Below, piece by piece: positions 10,420-22,332 of a stretch of DNA of 46,206 bases (positions are counted from its first letter, which is position 1; each line of letters begins with the position of its first letter). Origin of the DNA: Welwitschia mirabilis (taxonomy: Eukaryota; Gnetophyta; Gnetopsida; Welwitschiales). The notes under the pieces are model-generated. The model did no database searches. It was not told where the DNA came from and saw only the letters and a program-made list of their open reading frames with translations. Both the position numbers and the translations under genes were made by a program. The stretch spans positions 144,129,694 through 144,175,899 of the forward strand of contig JBOZIK010000001.1 in the NCBI GenBank assembly GCA_051453625.1, in the 5' to 3' direction.

Positions 10420-13167
10420 GATAGCTAAATGTTAAATGAATGTATATTTTAATAAAATTATATTTTTGTAGATAGAGTATAATAAATTTATAGAGGAAGC
10501 AAGCTAAAATGAAGATGTATAAGATAGTTCAATAATTGAGTGATTCTTGTTTAAAATAAAGAAAGGAGAAATAGGAAGATATTACAAATAAAATCTTCAC
10601 AACATAATTATGATAGGATATCTTCTTAAAGAATGATGGAATAATTAATTACTTATTTGATGTTATTATTATCATGCAAAATCTCCTTTAAATTTAATGT
10701 AGCATTCAAAGTTTTTAGTGAAATATTCCATAAAAATATATATTTATTTGTTTTATGACTATTCTAAAAGTTGTGTGATGTTTTTTGTTTGTTTATTACT
10801 TGTAATGTTAGTTTGTATTCCTTCATATTTGTTACATTTTTCTTGAGCTACCTTTTTCTTGAGCTTTGACTTGTTATATTAATAGATTCTTCTTTAAATG
10901 AATTTGAAAGCATACAAAATAACTAGGTTAGATATGAAAAATGGCTTGGAAATCATTAAAATAGTTAGGTTTAATGCTTATAATGTCTATTTTATTTTCC
11001 ATTATAATGTAGTGTAGACATCTTTAAAATTTTTAGGTATCATCAAGTATTATATAGGTCTTCCACAATTATAGATATCTTAAATATATATTGCGATTCT
11101 ACTCTAGTTTTAATTCTACCATGCTATCTTTATCTTTTAATAAACATATTTTATCAAGCTCTTGTAATTTAACCAAGATGTCTTCAACCTACGTAGAAGA
11201 CATCTTCATGTTTTATAGACATCTTCATGTGTTTTAGATATCTTGCAACCTTGTAAACATCTTCAATTAACTTAAAGGCTTCTTTATTATCTCTGCCTCC
11301 TACATACAAAAAATACTATATTTGATAAGTTTAACTTATTAGAATAAAGTTAGTCAATAGAAATCACTCTTTAATTATAAATTATTTAACATATCTCATT
11401 TCACCTTTGATGATTTTCCCACAAGTTGCATTGTTTAGGCCTTTTTATTAAAAATGTTTAGTTGTTTTTAGTAATTTTATGAGGAGAGTTTTCAATTTAA
11501 TAATATTAAAACATGTATTATTTGGTGGTAGGAGCATAGAATAAGTGAAATCTTATAAAATATCAATTAATAAAAATAATATAAGAGTTCCAATTATGTT
11601 ACCATATTAGGTGTTTATAAAATTACTGAGATAATCTAATCATTCAAATTATGAGTGGGGATAATAACAATCATATACAAAATCCTTAACATTAAAGTAA
11701 ACTATTGAAGTGACCATTAGGTTTTCTAATATTTGTGGTTGTATATATAAAAGAAGAAATTATTATTGAATTGGCCATTAGTTTCTATTAGTTTTATTAT
11801 ATGTGTTTTATGAGTATTTTATTTTTTTTTTGTAATGCCTACCTTTTCTTTATTTCTATTCTTTAATTTGTATCTTTTCTTTTACCTATTTTATAATAGA
11901 TTTTCCTCTATATGGGATAAATGAAATTCTTTTTCCTTAGACTCTTTTGTTTGTTGTTTTTCCAAAAAGTTTCATAAGGTCCTCTCTCATGATTGATGTA
12001 TCTTGATTACAAGATCTAGTCCACTAAAATGCATCTAAATCATCATGTCTTTATTTGCTATAGAAGTACTTGCTTTATGTTTATCAAGCTAAGTTGATGT
12101 TTGTTCTTATGTTAAAGAATGTTGATGTAACAACATTTCTGGATTGTTCTTTAAGAACTTTGCCTTCTCTTAAGGATTTTGTTTTCCTTATAAAATGGAT
12201 GAGAATGTAACATCATTGAGATTACCTTTTCTTTTGGCACCCCTAATTTCTTTTGTCTTATCTTATAGTCTTTTTTGTTGATTATTTTTGCACTTGAAAA
12301 ACTTTTTATTTTTGTCCTAATTTTTTGGTGCTTAGAAAACCTTTTATTTATTTTTGTTAGTTTGCTTCTTTACTTCTTATTCATAGGCATGACTTGCACT
12401 TAATGTTTCTAACATAAAATATTATTATTTATTTGAATCATAGTTTTTCATATTCTTTTCAACATAAGCCATTTTTAATCATGACATAGATAGAAGTGTG
12501 GAATTAAGTGTAAAAAAAGTAGGCATTATAATGATTACTTTTCTATTTTTTATGCATTTTTATCTTCTTTATAATGGTGAAAGTTAACATCATTACCATA
12601 AGGAATGATATAAAGGATTAAACATTAATCAATTAAAGCATTACAACATTACTCTAAACATGATTTGATTATTCACATTGATTAGTATTGACTAATTTGA
12701 TCTAATAGTTTAATTCATCAAGGTTATAAAATTAAGTGTTTCACTTAAAGTTTATTATACTTTTTAGGGCTACCATTAGTAAATGCTTCTTTTATATCCT
12801 TAATTAAAATATCTATATCTCTCTAAAATTGCCTAGCAACTTTATGAATACCTTTTTTCAAGTTTTCCTATTTGATATACATTTTTATTACATGTGATTT
12901 TTATGTGTATCAAACAGTTTATTATCCATTAAAAATTATACTTCATTTACTAGAATAGATTAGTAAAAATAAGACCCCTTATCATTACTATTCTATTTTC
13001 ATGAAACTTCATAGAGATTACCATCTCAATTCCCTTTTCTTTGTACATGCCTCTACTAATGAAAACATAAAAAAATAAACAAATGATTATCCCAAATCTA
13101 ACATTTTTTAAAGATTAATAAATGAAAGAATTATAAATAAAAATCCAAATTTAGAATTAAAAAATGT
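10420..13167. other. A+T-rich stretch, no gene recognised
   Basis: No domain found on either strand. A short imperfect repeat of GACATCTTCATG occurs near 11195-11235. A lysine-rich open minus-strand stretch lies around 12180-12400, but lysine richness is expected from poly-A-rich DNA and nothing in it matches a family I know. Confidence 0.55.
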
Positions 13168-13312
13168 GTTGACTCATGTTTTTTGGTAAAAGTTATTCTT
13201 ATGTTTCTCTATTTTATTGGTAGGCATTTTTATATCTAAAGCTAGGTTTATTAGTGTGTTTTATGTCCATCTTATTTATGATATTTGTTGTAATTCTAAT
13301 AAATATAAAAAC

Positions 13313-13333
13313 TAGTATCAAAGCCAAGGTTTT
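13313..13333 (+). promoter_or_regulatory. Isolated primer-binding-site-like sequence
   Basis: The plus strand reads TAGTATCAAAGCCAAGGTTT, very close to the initiator tRNA-Met site TGGTATCAGAGCCxxGGTT. A plus-strand LTR would end just before it; a candidate start is TGTTGACTCATG at 13168, giving a short repeat of about 145 bases as in TRIM elements. I could not find the second LTR, so this may be a truncated element or coincidence. Confidence 0.35.
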
Positions 13334-13486
13334 CCATTGGAAATGGATCTAGGATTATTTGGTATGCAAATATTGTTGAGTTCATTTAGTGATCATAGTT
13401 TTTTCAAAAGTATAGCCACCATAGATATACTAATGAATGGTTTAATTACACTAAGAGCATTATAATATATTAATTAAGACATCCAA

Positions 13487-13556
13487 AGATTCAAACACAT
13501 AACTCTCTAAGTGGAAGATAGATATTCCACAAGTTAAAGTACCACCTTATTAGCAA
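13487..13556 (-). repeat. Decayed tRNA-like SINE head
   Basis: In minus-strand reading an A-box-like GCTAATAAGGTGGTA (13540-13554) is followed about 45 bases later by a B-box-like GTTTGAATC (13489-13497). Spacing and order fit an internal RNA polymerase III promoter of a tRNA-derived SINE. No poly-A tail or target duplication found. Confidence 0.4.
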
Positions 13557-13559
13557 AGA

Positions 13560-16500
13560 TGTAGAAATAGGAGATTTACAGTGATCCATCCTTTTTTATG
13601 TTGGTTTATAGTGTTAGTAAATGAATAAACAAAGTATGATATTGATCATGATATAGCATAATTTGTAATGAATAAGTACAAGGTGATATAACTTAAACTG
13701 ACTTGATATATGATATGAAAATTAATAGTTCTAACAATAATAATAGTATGGGTATGTATAAATTACTACTTGAAATTTACATTCCATTATTTAAACTAAC
13801 TACTCTTATCTTAATGTCATCATTCATTCACATATATTATGTGTTTACAATTTCAAATCTATATTTATTTACATGCCAAAAACTTAAGAGAAGAACCTCT
13901 TTGACAAAAACAATTTTATTTTAAGTCTCAAAATTGAAAGGCCAAAGATTAAGAAATGTTTATTTAAAATTAAGTCCAAAAGCTCACATTTACCAATAAA
14001 GATTATGAAGAGAAAATAATAGTAATTAACATAAAAATTTGACATAATAGTACATTTTGGAAACATGCATATCCCAAATTGAGAGAATATTTGAGATCTA
14101 AAGATGAACTAAAAAGCTAACATGGATGTAGTTTTTGTGAATTTAAAATATTTCTATCATACATTTTCCATTTAAATTAGCTAATATGAATTGAATATGA
14201 GTATAATAAGAAATAAGATAAGTAATTCTATACTCCTTATATAATTGAATTCAGTGTCTCAAGTGCTAGCATTACATCATTATGAGATTATATCATTACA
14301 AATACTAGTTATAGAAAGAATGATGTAAACATGAATAGGAAATTTGTGAATAATAAAATAAAAATAAATAATTATTTAAAATCAAAACATATTACAAGAA
14401 TTTAATTCCAAAAAAAAAAAAAATTCATGGATTTTTTTTAGTTATATTAACTAAGAAATAGAAATTTAACATTATCTTGTTTTGTTATAAAGGTTGTAAG
14501 TAGCTAATGGACTAAGGAATTTAGCTTGTATTATGGAAAAAAATTCCACTTATAACAAAATTTAGATTAAATAACTAATAGTTAATATAGAAATAATCAA
14601 AATTTTGATTACCATAAGCTTATTTTTGATGTCAATTAGTAGGCAAAATAAATACAGTATTTCAATTAGTTTAAAAACTAAACACCAAAAAATTTTATCA
14701 GTAATAATTACAGAGCTAAATGTTAAATAGAAAGTTTCTTGATCAGATCTAGATCAATATGCATAAAAACTAGTATTAGCCTATAATTTAATAAAATAAC
14801 ATAAAAAAGATATATACAAAAAAGGAATAAAATCAAGAGTAAAATAAAAAATTTAGATAAATAAATGCATGCAAGAACATACATTGCTACAAATTGTAAA
14901 ACATCATCTTCACATAAACAAAATACATCAAACCTTTAATTTGATGAAACTTAGCAAGATGTCTCTTATGTTCTTCTTCATTTGTAAATACTTTGTCAAT
15001 GGAAAAATATCATTGGGAAGAACAATGTTTTTGCAAAAAAAAAAAAAAAGTTTGAAACATTAAAATAATAAAAAAATGAAATTTATAGAACCCATAAGAA
15101 GTTAACATTCTTATTCACATGCTAAAATATTTGAAAAACATCTAAAAGACCATGATTTCTATTTAATTTATTCAAAACAATTCACTATTATTTAGAGAAA
15201 AAACCAAATGCAAAATAAATAACTAAACTACATAGATATATGAAAAAATTCTATAATATTCAAGATTTTGCTATTTATTATTGTATGTTGATGCATAACA
15301 AAATTGATTAAAATATTATGATCCAAGGCCTTATATAATAAGATAATAACCTTAAATAGGGATTGATCTTTATCATTGTGATAACTGATTAGGTGAATTA
15401 ATAAAATTGAAGGAATTCTTTGACTACATTCTCTCTTATCATCTTTTAATGGACTAATGAAGCTAAAAGCTCATTTCTTCAATATTACTCATAGGATTAA
15501 ACTAAAACACTAAGAGAAACTTATTAGTATTTTTAAAAATAGATCAAATTACATTCAAATCATTAGGTAAAGTTTTTTCAAATATATGTGTCCTATCTTT
15601 TATGTATTACCACAAGTACAAAAACCTTGCCTTATCATATACTATTGTAGAAGTGCCCAAAATACCAAAGAATTATTAAATAACATCATACATAGAGTGA
15701 AATTTAAGATCTATGCCCAAATTATTATCTTTTAAGGAGGGATTCTTAGGTGCACTAATGACCTCTTATTACTAGGAAAAGATCATATCCAATTCATTTG
15801 TTTTATTTAAGCCAACTAGTTATCTAATAAAATTTTCATGATAAAATTCGATATTTGCAATGAAATGATCATCTTATAATAAATAATTCTAGTAGCCTCT
15901 TGACCCTTTAATAAGATACAAATTATCATTGCATGCTAAGAAAAGTACCCTATCATAGACCATTTGCATTCAAAAATAATTGAATATGAATGTATGTTAG
16001 TAACATTATACCATACTCATGATTTGGATAAATTTTGGTTGTTCATAAAGCATGCATCATCATAATTAATGTCCACTCTATGATAACTATCTAGGATTAA
16101 AATGGACAATTTCCAACTATTCTTATTCTTCATGTGAATAGGTGGTTACTAATAAAATCAACCTTCTTTATACACATTTTATTTGCAAATGAACTTGTAC
16201 AAAATAAAGGAATTAAACAACTAGTCAAATCATGTTAAGACTTAATATGTTAGTCATCTTTAACTGTCTTCATTCACGTGCCTATGAGATATGTGATATT
16301 AAAAAATAAGAATAATTTTTTAAATGCTATATTAATTGTAATCTACTAATTTTGGTAATACTTAGGCAGGTGATCGTTCTCTATCTAATGAGATCTAAAG
16401 TATCTTATGAAATTTTTTTCATCCTCAAAACCATTTAGGAATACATCTCTAGAAATCTTTGCATGCTTTTGGCTTTCATAGTCATTCATTATGCTCTTAA

Positions 16501-17249
16501 ACTTTGAACTATTTTATTTTTTATTTTAACATACTTGACTTTTCTTTGAGGGTGCTTTTACCATGATTTAAGAACATGTTAAGCACATAAATATATGTAA
16601 AAACCAAAATGGAAAAACATATCAAGGTGTTTTATCTACAATAATGTAATCACAGAAATAAAGGAAATCATTGTTAACTTTCTAATAGTCTCAATTTTTA
16701 CTTTTGAGTTATTTTATATGAATTCATTTATAATTCATTTATTATCCATGGATACACATATTTCAACTAATTCTCTTAATCACACTTAAATGTCATCAAT
16801 CTTACATCATGATGATATCACTCATACTACAAGGAGACTACTATAATATGCATAAAAAACCATGGTGTGATAATGAATAAAATAATATTATATTAAGATA
16901 CAATATATGTTATGAATCATAAAAATTATTAAGCATAAGAACACTTACATATAGCATATTTTTGGATGTTAAAAATTAATTCCACTATCAAAATGGTATT
17001 CTTCGAGAAATGCATTATGTTTTTCAATATTCAAGGGTATTGAGCAATAATAATCTGAGGTAGATCTCTATGTCTGTCTGTCTCTTGATTTAATAAAAAG
17101 AATTTGTTATATGTCTATACCTAAATCCAAATACTTTTAAAATCATATTCATCTTTATTGTAACCTTTGGGGCCTATCTTGATATATAAGTTTATAAGAC
17201 ATTTACTTTAGACAAATTCATCTTCAGGGCCATTACAACGTGTGGTTTT
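13560..17249. other. A+T-rich stretch, no gene recognised
   Basis: Open frames here (for example 13703-13924 plus, 13884-14066 minus, 14869-15063 plus) are short, have no recognised domain and mirror local base composition. Long A runs near 14410 and 15036. I see no transposon termini. Confidence 0.55.
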
Positions 17250-17937
17250 GATTTGCAGCTACTTATTTCCTGAGGATACCTAGTGCTAGAGTTTCTTGAG
17301 GATCTAGTAGCATAGTGAGGATCAAGAGATCTGTATGAATTCATCTCTTCAATTTAACTCATAAGGGTGTCTTAGATTTACTTAAGTAAGGTTCTAAGGA
17401 TTGGCAAATCAAATAATGGCTATGATTCCTAAGAATTTCACTAGGAGGAAGTGCATATGAATGACGAGCATGATGTGACTTGAATCTGAATCTCATCAAT
17501 ATTAAGCATGAATCAGAAATAGCATTTTTGTCATTTTTAGAGGAGCATTTTTTGCATTTTTAGGAGTGTTTTAGTGTTTTCAAGAATGTTTTTAGCATTT
17601 TAAAGAGTGTTTCAGCATTTGCAAGTGCATTTTAGTGTTTCAGCATGAGCATTTTAGTATTTTGACAAGATTGTTATGAGGTCTCGACATTTCAACATTT
17701 TCAGTAGGAGAAGTGCAAAGGGAATTAAATGGATCATAGAGGAGGCCTATTTATTAAGGAAAGAGAATTTTGGTATTTTAGATCATGGAAAATAGACCTA
17801 AACTCAGTAGTTCCCTTGACTTTTAGTAATTTCAGAGAGAGGAGAAGCATTACTAAGACAAAAGGCAGAGATTGCACATGTAGGAGAGCTAGAAGTCTTT
17901 AATCAAGAAAAGCAAGAGTGGGTGGAGAAAGGAAACT
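17250..17937 (+). other. Possible LINE 5' leader with AGCATTTT-type repeats
   Basis: Lies directly upstream of the L1 ORF1 relic. Between 17521 and 17665 the motif GCATTTT/GTGTTTT recurs about every 15-25 bases. The last part is purine-rich and ends in a run of about 22 A at 17938-17960. It could be the LINE's 5' untranslated region, or the tail of a different retroposon abutting it. The true 5' end of the LINE is not determined. Confidence 0.4.
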
Positions 17938-18183
17938 CAAAAAAAAAAAAAAAAAAAAAACATTCGATGCATCCATTACATAAAATAAATAAAAAAATGT
18001 GAAATTTTTTTTTAAGTAAAAACCATAGATGTGCTTATAGATGGAAGAGATATTTTGAAGCAAATCCACTTGGTGCATCCAACAGATTCATTTAAAAGAT
18101 ATAATATTGAAGACATGTCATCTTTAAATTTCAACATGCAACAAGTCCCTACAAATGATTTGGATAACTTCAAAGAACCTAAT

Positions 18184-19290
18184 GTTATTAAGGAAAGATA
18201 GCCTTTAGCTATTGAATTTGAATTTCTTGAAGATGTTTATGATAAAACGATCAACACTATTAAAAAAATTTATGCTATTAATTTCTTCACTAGGAAAATA
18301 TCATTTGTGGGAGCTTTTTAGGACTAGATTCAGAAACAATAGGGTTCTAAAAATATCAATGTCACTCTTGTCTCCAATCTAACTAGGGATTTTTTCTTAT
18401 TTACTTTTAAAACTAAAGAAATGGTAGATTTTGTTAAATAGTAACTCATTTGGAATGTCTATTATTCCTATCTTATTCTTAAACCATGGGTGGAGAATTT
18501 TAATCTAGAAATAGAAAGTCAAAATAATATTCTAGTATGGATTGAATTTCCATGACTTCCTCCTCATTTTATTGCTCATGTTGATATTCTTGCATCTCAA
18601 TTAGAACAAGTAATCATTATGAAATCTTATGTGGGTGTTCCAACCTATTCTTTCAAGAGGGTGCATGTTATTTTAGACTTGCATAAACCTCTCTTACAGA
18701 GGCTCAAATTCAAATCTAAAGGTAAGAAATACATACAAAATGTTTTTTTACTTAACCTTACTTGGTAGATGTTACTACTGTAAAGAGCCCAATCATATTT
18801 AGGCCCATTACTCTAAATTATTAGCCAAATTGAAAGAAGAGCAATTACTAGTAGAGACAAAGATAACTGAACTTAAAAGTAAATGTTTTGCATATAATGC
18901 ATTAACCAAGTCAACAAAAAATGTTTGTGATACAGAGAAACAAGATAGTCCCCTAAATTATGGTTCTTATTCATAATAAGGTAAGGAATTACAACTTAAT
19001 TCCTCTTCACAACATATAAAGGAGTCATAGGATCATAGGTAAATGAGGCCAGAAGGAACTAGAAATCTTACTACTCAAGCAATTCCTAGCCACATTATAG
19101 GTTAAAAAAACCTATGCTTCAGTCACTAAGGAAAAACCATCCCTTTCAGATATAAGAGTAAAATCAAGTTTGACATGAAATAGCTATGTTAAAAGTCTCT
19201 TACCCCAAGAGGTAAGCAAACCTATAGTAAATAGTTTCAGATCAGGTAACTCTTTTAAATGGTTGGAGGTTGAATATTTTCCTCTAAGTT
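18184..19290 (+). pseudogene. LINE ORF1 (DUF4283 plus zinc knuckle) pseudogene
   Basis: Relic of the L1 RNA-binding protein. A DUF4283-like domain runs from about 18184 to 18720: TLVSNLTRDFFLFTFKTKE (family VTxLxNxxFLFxFxSEE), LILKPWVENFNLEIE (family LxLRPWxPxFxPE), NNILVWIEFP followed by LPPHF (family xxVPVWVxFPxLPxHxW), then HVILDLHKP. A CCHC-like knuckle follows at 18770-18811 as CYYCKEPNH, with the last Cys now Tyr and an in-frame TAG inside. After that a charged K/E-rich tail, LLAKLKEEQLLVETKITELK, could form a short coiled coil. Stops include three TAG within about eleven codons near 18316-18345. Dead, but the family match is good. Confidence 0.75.
18770..18811 (+). other. Mutated CCHC knuckle of LINE ORF1
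   Basis: Cys, Cys and His are in CX2CX4H spacing, but the final Cys codon reads TAC (Tyr) and a TAG stop sits between His and that position. Confidence 0.6.
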
Positions 19291-19297
19291 ATTCAAC

Positions 19298-20878
19298 ATG
19301 AATTGCATATCTTAAAATGTGAGGGAATTCTTGGACCCCCTCAGAAAAAGAATAGTCTAAAATTAGATATTGGCTAAAAAAGTAAATGTAGTCTTTTTTT
19401 TTTTTGCAGGAAGTTAAAATTCAAGGATTTATCCTTGAATCCTTTTATTAGAATTTTTTTGATAATGGCTAGTTCAATTTTACTAATCATGATAATCATA
19501 AAGAAGGATCAGCTCTTATTCTTCATAATAGTTAGATAAATCAAATCATGGGCTCTGGTAAAGATCACAATAATAACTGTGTTTAGATCTGCATCAACTA
19601 CCTAAACAATGTCTTTGGCTTCTTATGTATTTATGCTCCTTGTCAAAGTTAGGACCATACTAATTTATGAATTTTAATCACTCAAATCTTACCAGAGGTC
19701 GTCTGGATTATAGTTAGTAATTTTAATATGGTTGAAAACTTTTGTAAAACATAAAATGGAAGAGTTGAGGGATTAGATATTTTAAAATTATCAACTTGTA
19801 TCTAATTTAAAAATAAGTTCAAACTTCAGGATGGTAATTATAATTATAGAACAACTAGTAATTCGAGATGGTTTAATTGAAATAATGCCAGATTGGTACT
19901 GCCTATATCTCTTCTCACCTTAATCGAGCTTACTTAGCCAATAATAATATAGTTCATTTTTAATCCAAAAAAGGTTTACCAGCTTAAGTAGATTATTCTC
20001 AAGTATTATCTGATCATTCTTCAATCTCTTAATTTATTTAAAGCTATATAAATTCTTTCTTTCATTAAGACCTTTTTATTTTCAACATGTCCTTTTTATG
20101 AAGTTAATCTTTGTGTAATTTTATTATGTGTTTCTAGAACTTATCTCAAAATCCATTAACAAGAGTGGCTGGATTAACTAGTGGAATAATGCATCTATTA
20201 GTATCTAACATCTAGTTAAGCACTTTGGAAAGATTTTAGCTATAAGCTATCAGCATTATAATATGAAACTCCTTTCAAATATTTATACTTACCAATTTAT
20301 GGTTAATAGAGGAAATAGTATGAACTAAAAATTTTAAATTTTATCTTAGCTAAAAATCTAGATTATGACATATCAAGCATTATAAGGCTTACAGTCAATA
20401 ACATCGAGCCTATCTTTCTTAGCTTCATATGAGTGACTAAGCTTCTCCTAAGTTTTTTACACTTTATAAAAGGAAATTATTCATCTCCTTAAATGGATAC
20501 CATGCATTTGGATAAAGTCTTATTTATCATCTAGGAAGATACCCTATTAAGAGTTCTACTCTCACTATCTAGCATTTTTAATAAGAGGTCAATTTGTATG
20601 GATAGTTTAAATCTTTGTCTTAATGTGATTTATCCTTTTAATAAATCTACTTTCAAAAGCGATAATCATTTATCAAAGGCTAACCTTACAACTTTCCTAT
20701 AACAGTTAAAAGATGGAAATGCTTTAGGTACATATGGCTTTCTTGTAATATTCTTTAAACACTTCTGGAGATACATAATTGATGATGCTTATCAAGTATA
20801 CTTAAAAGCTCTTTGTAATGGTTTCTTGGATAAGACTCTAAATAGAGGCATAGTTTAATTTATTTCTAAGTCAAGTGA
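19298..20878 (+). pseudogene. LINE ORF2, endonuclease and start of reverse transcriptase (broken)
   Basis: Start ATG at 19298 opens with MNCIS, a stop where the family has Trp, then NVRE (family MKxISWNxRG), the hallmark of an APE-type endonuclease. Further landmarks: EGSALILHNS near 19506-19535, FGFLCIYAPCQS near 19615-19650, WIIVSNFNMVE at about 19704-19736 (family WxxGGDFNMxE), an RxNxAYLANNN stretch near 19915-19945, and SDHS at 20009-20020, the conserved C-terminal endonuclease motif. The reverse transcriptase N terminus appears at 20680-20870: LKDGNALGTYGF (family LKxGKxPGPDGF) and FFKHFW. The frame is then cut by the LTR element after SKSSD. Numerous stops. In life this enzyme nicks target DNA and reverse-transcribes the LINE RNA in place. 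Confidence 0.85.
20874..20878 (+). repeat. Target duplication, left copy (AGTGA)
   Basis: AGTGA directly precedes the left LTR; GGTGA at 29037-29041 directly follows the right LTR. One mismatch in five. Five bases is the normal gypsy duplication length. Confidence 0.75.
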
Positions 20879-22315
20879 TGTTTACGAGATTTTTTTAATT
20901 CCCCATAACCAATATATTAGTTTTAATGTTACAAGATGATAGGTGACTTTGATGGTTTGATGGTGATTTAAATGAGTTTAAGCTAAACCTAATGACTTAA
21001 CCTAGTTTGACTGAATTTGACTATGTTTGACTAACTTAGACTTACATGGACTAATATGATTTGACTCATTTTGATTGTTGTTTTGGTAGTTTGACTGGGT
21101 TTGACTGATTTGACTAACTCTAACTAGTTTGAATAAGTTACAGTGTTTGTTGGCTATGTTTAACTAAATTTAATCGATTTCATTTTGACAAAGTTTCCTG
21201 ATGTTGTAATAGTTTCTTGCGATTTATTTTAGGCCTAAAAAGTTTTACCTATAGTAAAAATTTAAATGCATAAAAATGAGTTTTAATCCAAAAAAAGAAA
21301 ACTTTTTTTTCATAATATAAATTTTTTTGGTTTTTTTTCACTTAATTTAAAGAGAAATTTCAATTTAAAGACTAAAACTAAATAAAGACTAAATTTTAAA
21401 TATGATTTCAAAAATATAAAAATAGGTTTTTTTCAAAATTAAAAGGAAAAAGAAAGAAAAAGTTCCTAAGTTTTGTTTTCTTTTTAATTTTTTTAAATAT
21501 TTAACTAAAAAAGGATAATTTAAATTACCCTTTTTTAATTAAAAATACCTTTGGGAAATAATAAATAAAATTAAAAATAAAAATAATAAAAAAATTGGAA
21601 AACACTTTCCTCTACTCTCGCACTCGCCCTGCGCTTCTATTTCTGCCTCCTTCTCTAATCACAACCACGTCCCTGCTCATAGCCACATTGACAGTCACGC
21701 CTGCAGTCTTGTATTGCCTGTCACTGCTTATGTCTCTGCTTGAAACTATGTTCATTAGTGGGCTTTCAATCTCGTCATTCCCTTTTATGGTAGAAGAACA
21801 TGCTTGTTAGTCATAACATTTGCAGTCCACATCCTCAAGTCTGTAATTGTGTCGTTCTTCCCGCCGTGCGCTTTCTTATTCTTGTCGTCCATTATCTATT
21901 CACCTAGTTTCTCACTTCGTGTTGCACAGCCTCTGTGTGCGCTGGAATTATGTATGCCTTATGCTCTTATCCACTATGGTCTCTACCTGATTGGACCTTT
22001 TGAGCATCACCTTTTTGCAGTCCGAGGTTTCACAACCAGCCTGTTTGCTGCTCTACACTGTGTCCTCTCATAGTTACACTATTATCTCTATGCCTTGTTG
22101 CTTTGTTTTGACCCCTCGACCCTCTTTTATTTATATCTTTGGCATTTCCCTTTTCTCCCCTGTGTTGTTATGTGCCTTCCATGATTTTCCTATTAAACTC
22201 TGCATCAATTTTGAAACTCCTAGTTTTTTGGCACCACCCTGATAGTCGGTGCTGTCCTACACCGACTTCGTCATGTTTTTCATAATCGTGCCTAGTGGTA
22301 CATATCACTGAATTA
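20879..22315 (-). repeat. 3' LTR of the nested gypsy element
   Basis: 1437 bp, starting TGTTTACGAG and ending TGAATTA (plus-strand reading; the terminal CA has decayed to TA). It aligns with 27765-29036 throughout, but carries about 165 extra bases around 21806-21970 that the other copy lacks. The portion 21000-21190 is packed with TTTGACT-like motifs. The part 21595-22260 is C/T-rich and has far more CG than the rest; the plus-strand open frames there run antisense to the element and are not believed to be genes. Confidence 0.85.
21003..21190. repeat. TTTGACT motif cluster in LTR (W-box-like)
   Basis: Eight TTGAC cores on the plus strand within about 190 bases, seven of them TTGACT, with intervening TTTAACT variants. 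The matching segment of the other LTR (27875-28095) has seven TTGAC cores. TTGAC(C/T) is the W-box recognised by plant WRKY factors. Whether these are regulatory or just a decayed simple repeat cannot be told from sequence. Confidence 0.55.
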
Positions 22316-22332
22316 GTTGCCCCATTTTGACA
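22316..22332 (-). promoter_or_regulatory. Polypurine tract of the nested gypsy element
   Basis: The minus strand reads TGTCAAAATGGGGCAAC, ending at the edge of the 3' LTR. The AAAATGGGG core is the kind of purine run that primes plus-strand DNA synthesis. Confidence 0.6.

Larger units (their letters stand above)
17961..20878 (+). mobile_element. L1-type LINE, 5' segment
   Basis: Left part of a plant L1 non-LTR retrotransposon: ORF1 (about 18184-19290), then ORF2 endonuclease and the beginning of the reverse transcriptase. It is interrupted at 20878 by an LTR element and continues at 29042. The two segments together are about 5.5 kb, normal for a plant L1. In-frame stops are frequent and often fall where the family has tryptophan. 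Confidence 0.85.

Noticed and set aside
12180-12420. Lysine-rich open stretch on the minus strand, considered as a basic domain or gag tail
   Set aside because: Composition follows from A-rich DNA; no motif of gag, histone or transposase.
21421-21436. TATAAAAATAGG as LTR TATA box
   Set aside because: It reads on the plus strand while the element is transcribed from the minus strand; chance match in A+T-rich DNA.
21595-22242. Three overlapping plus-strand open frames, one with a similar frame in the other LTR (28689-28874)
   Set aside because: They are antisense to the element within its LTR. The similarity follows from LTR duplication, and there is no domain or start context.
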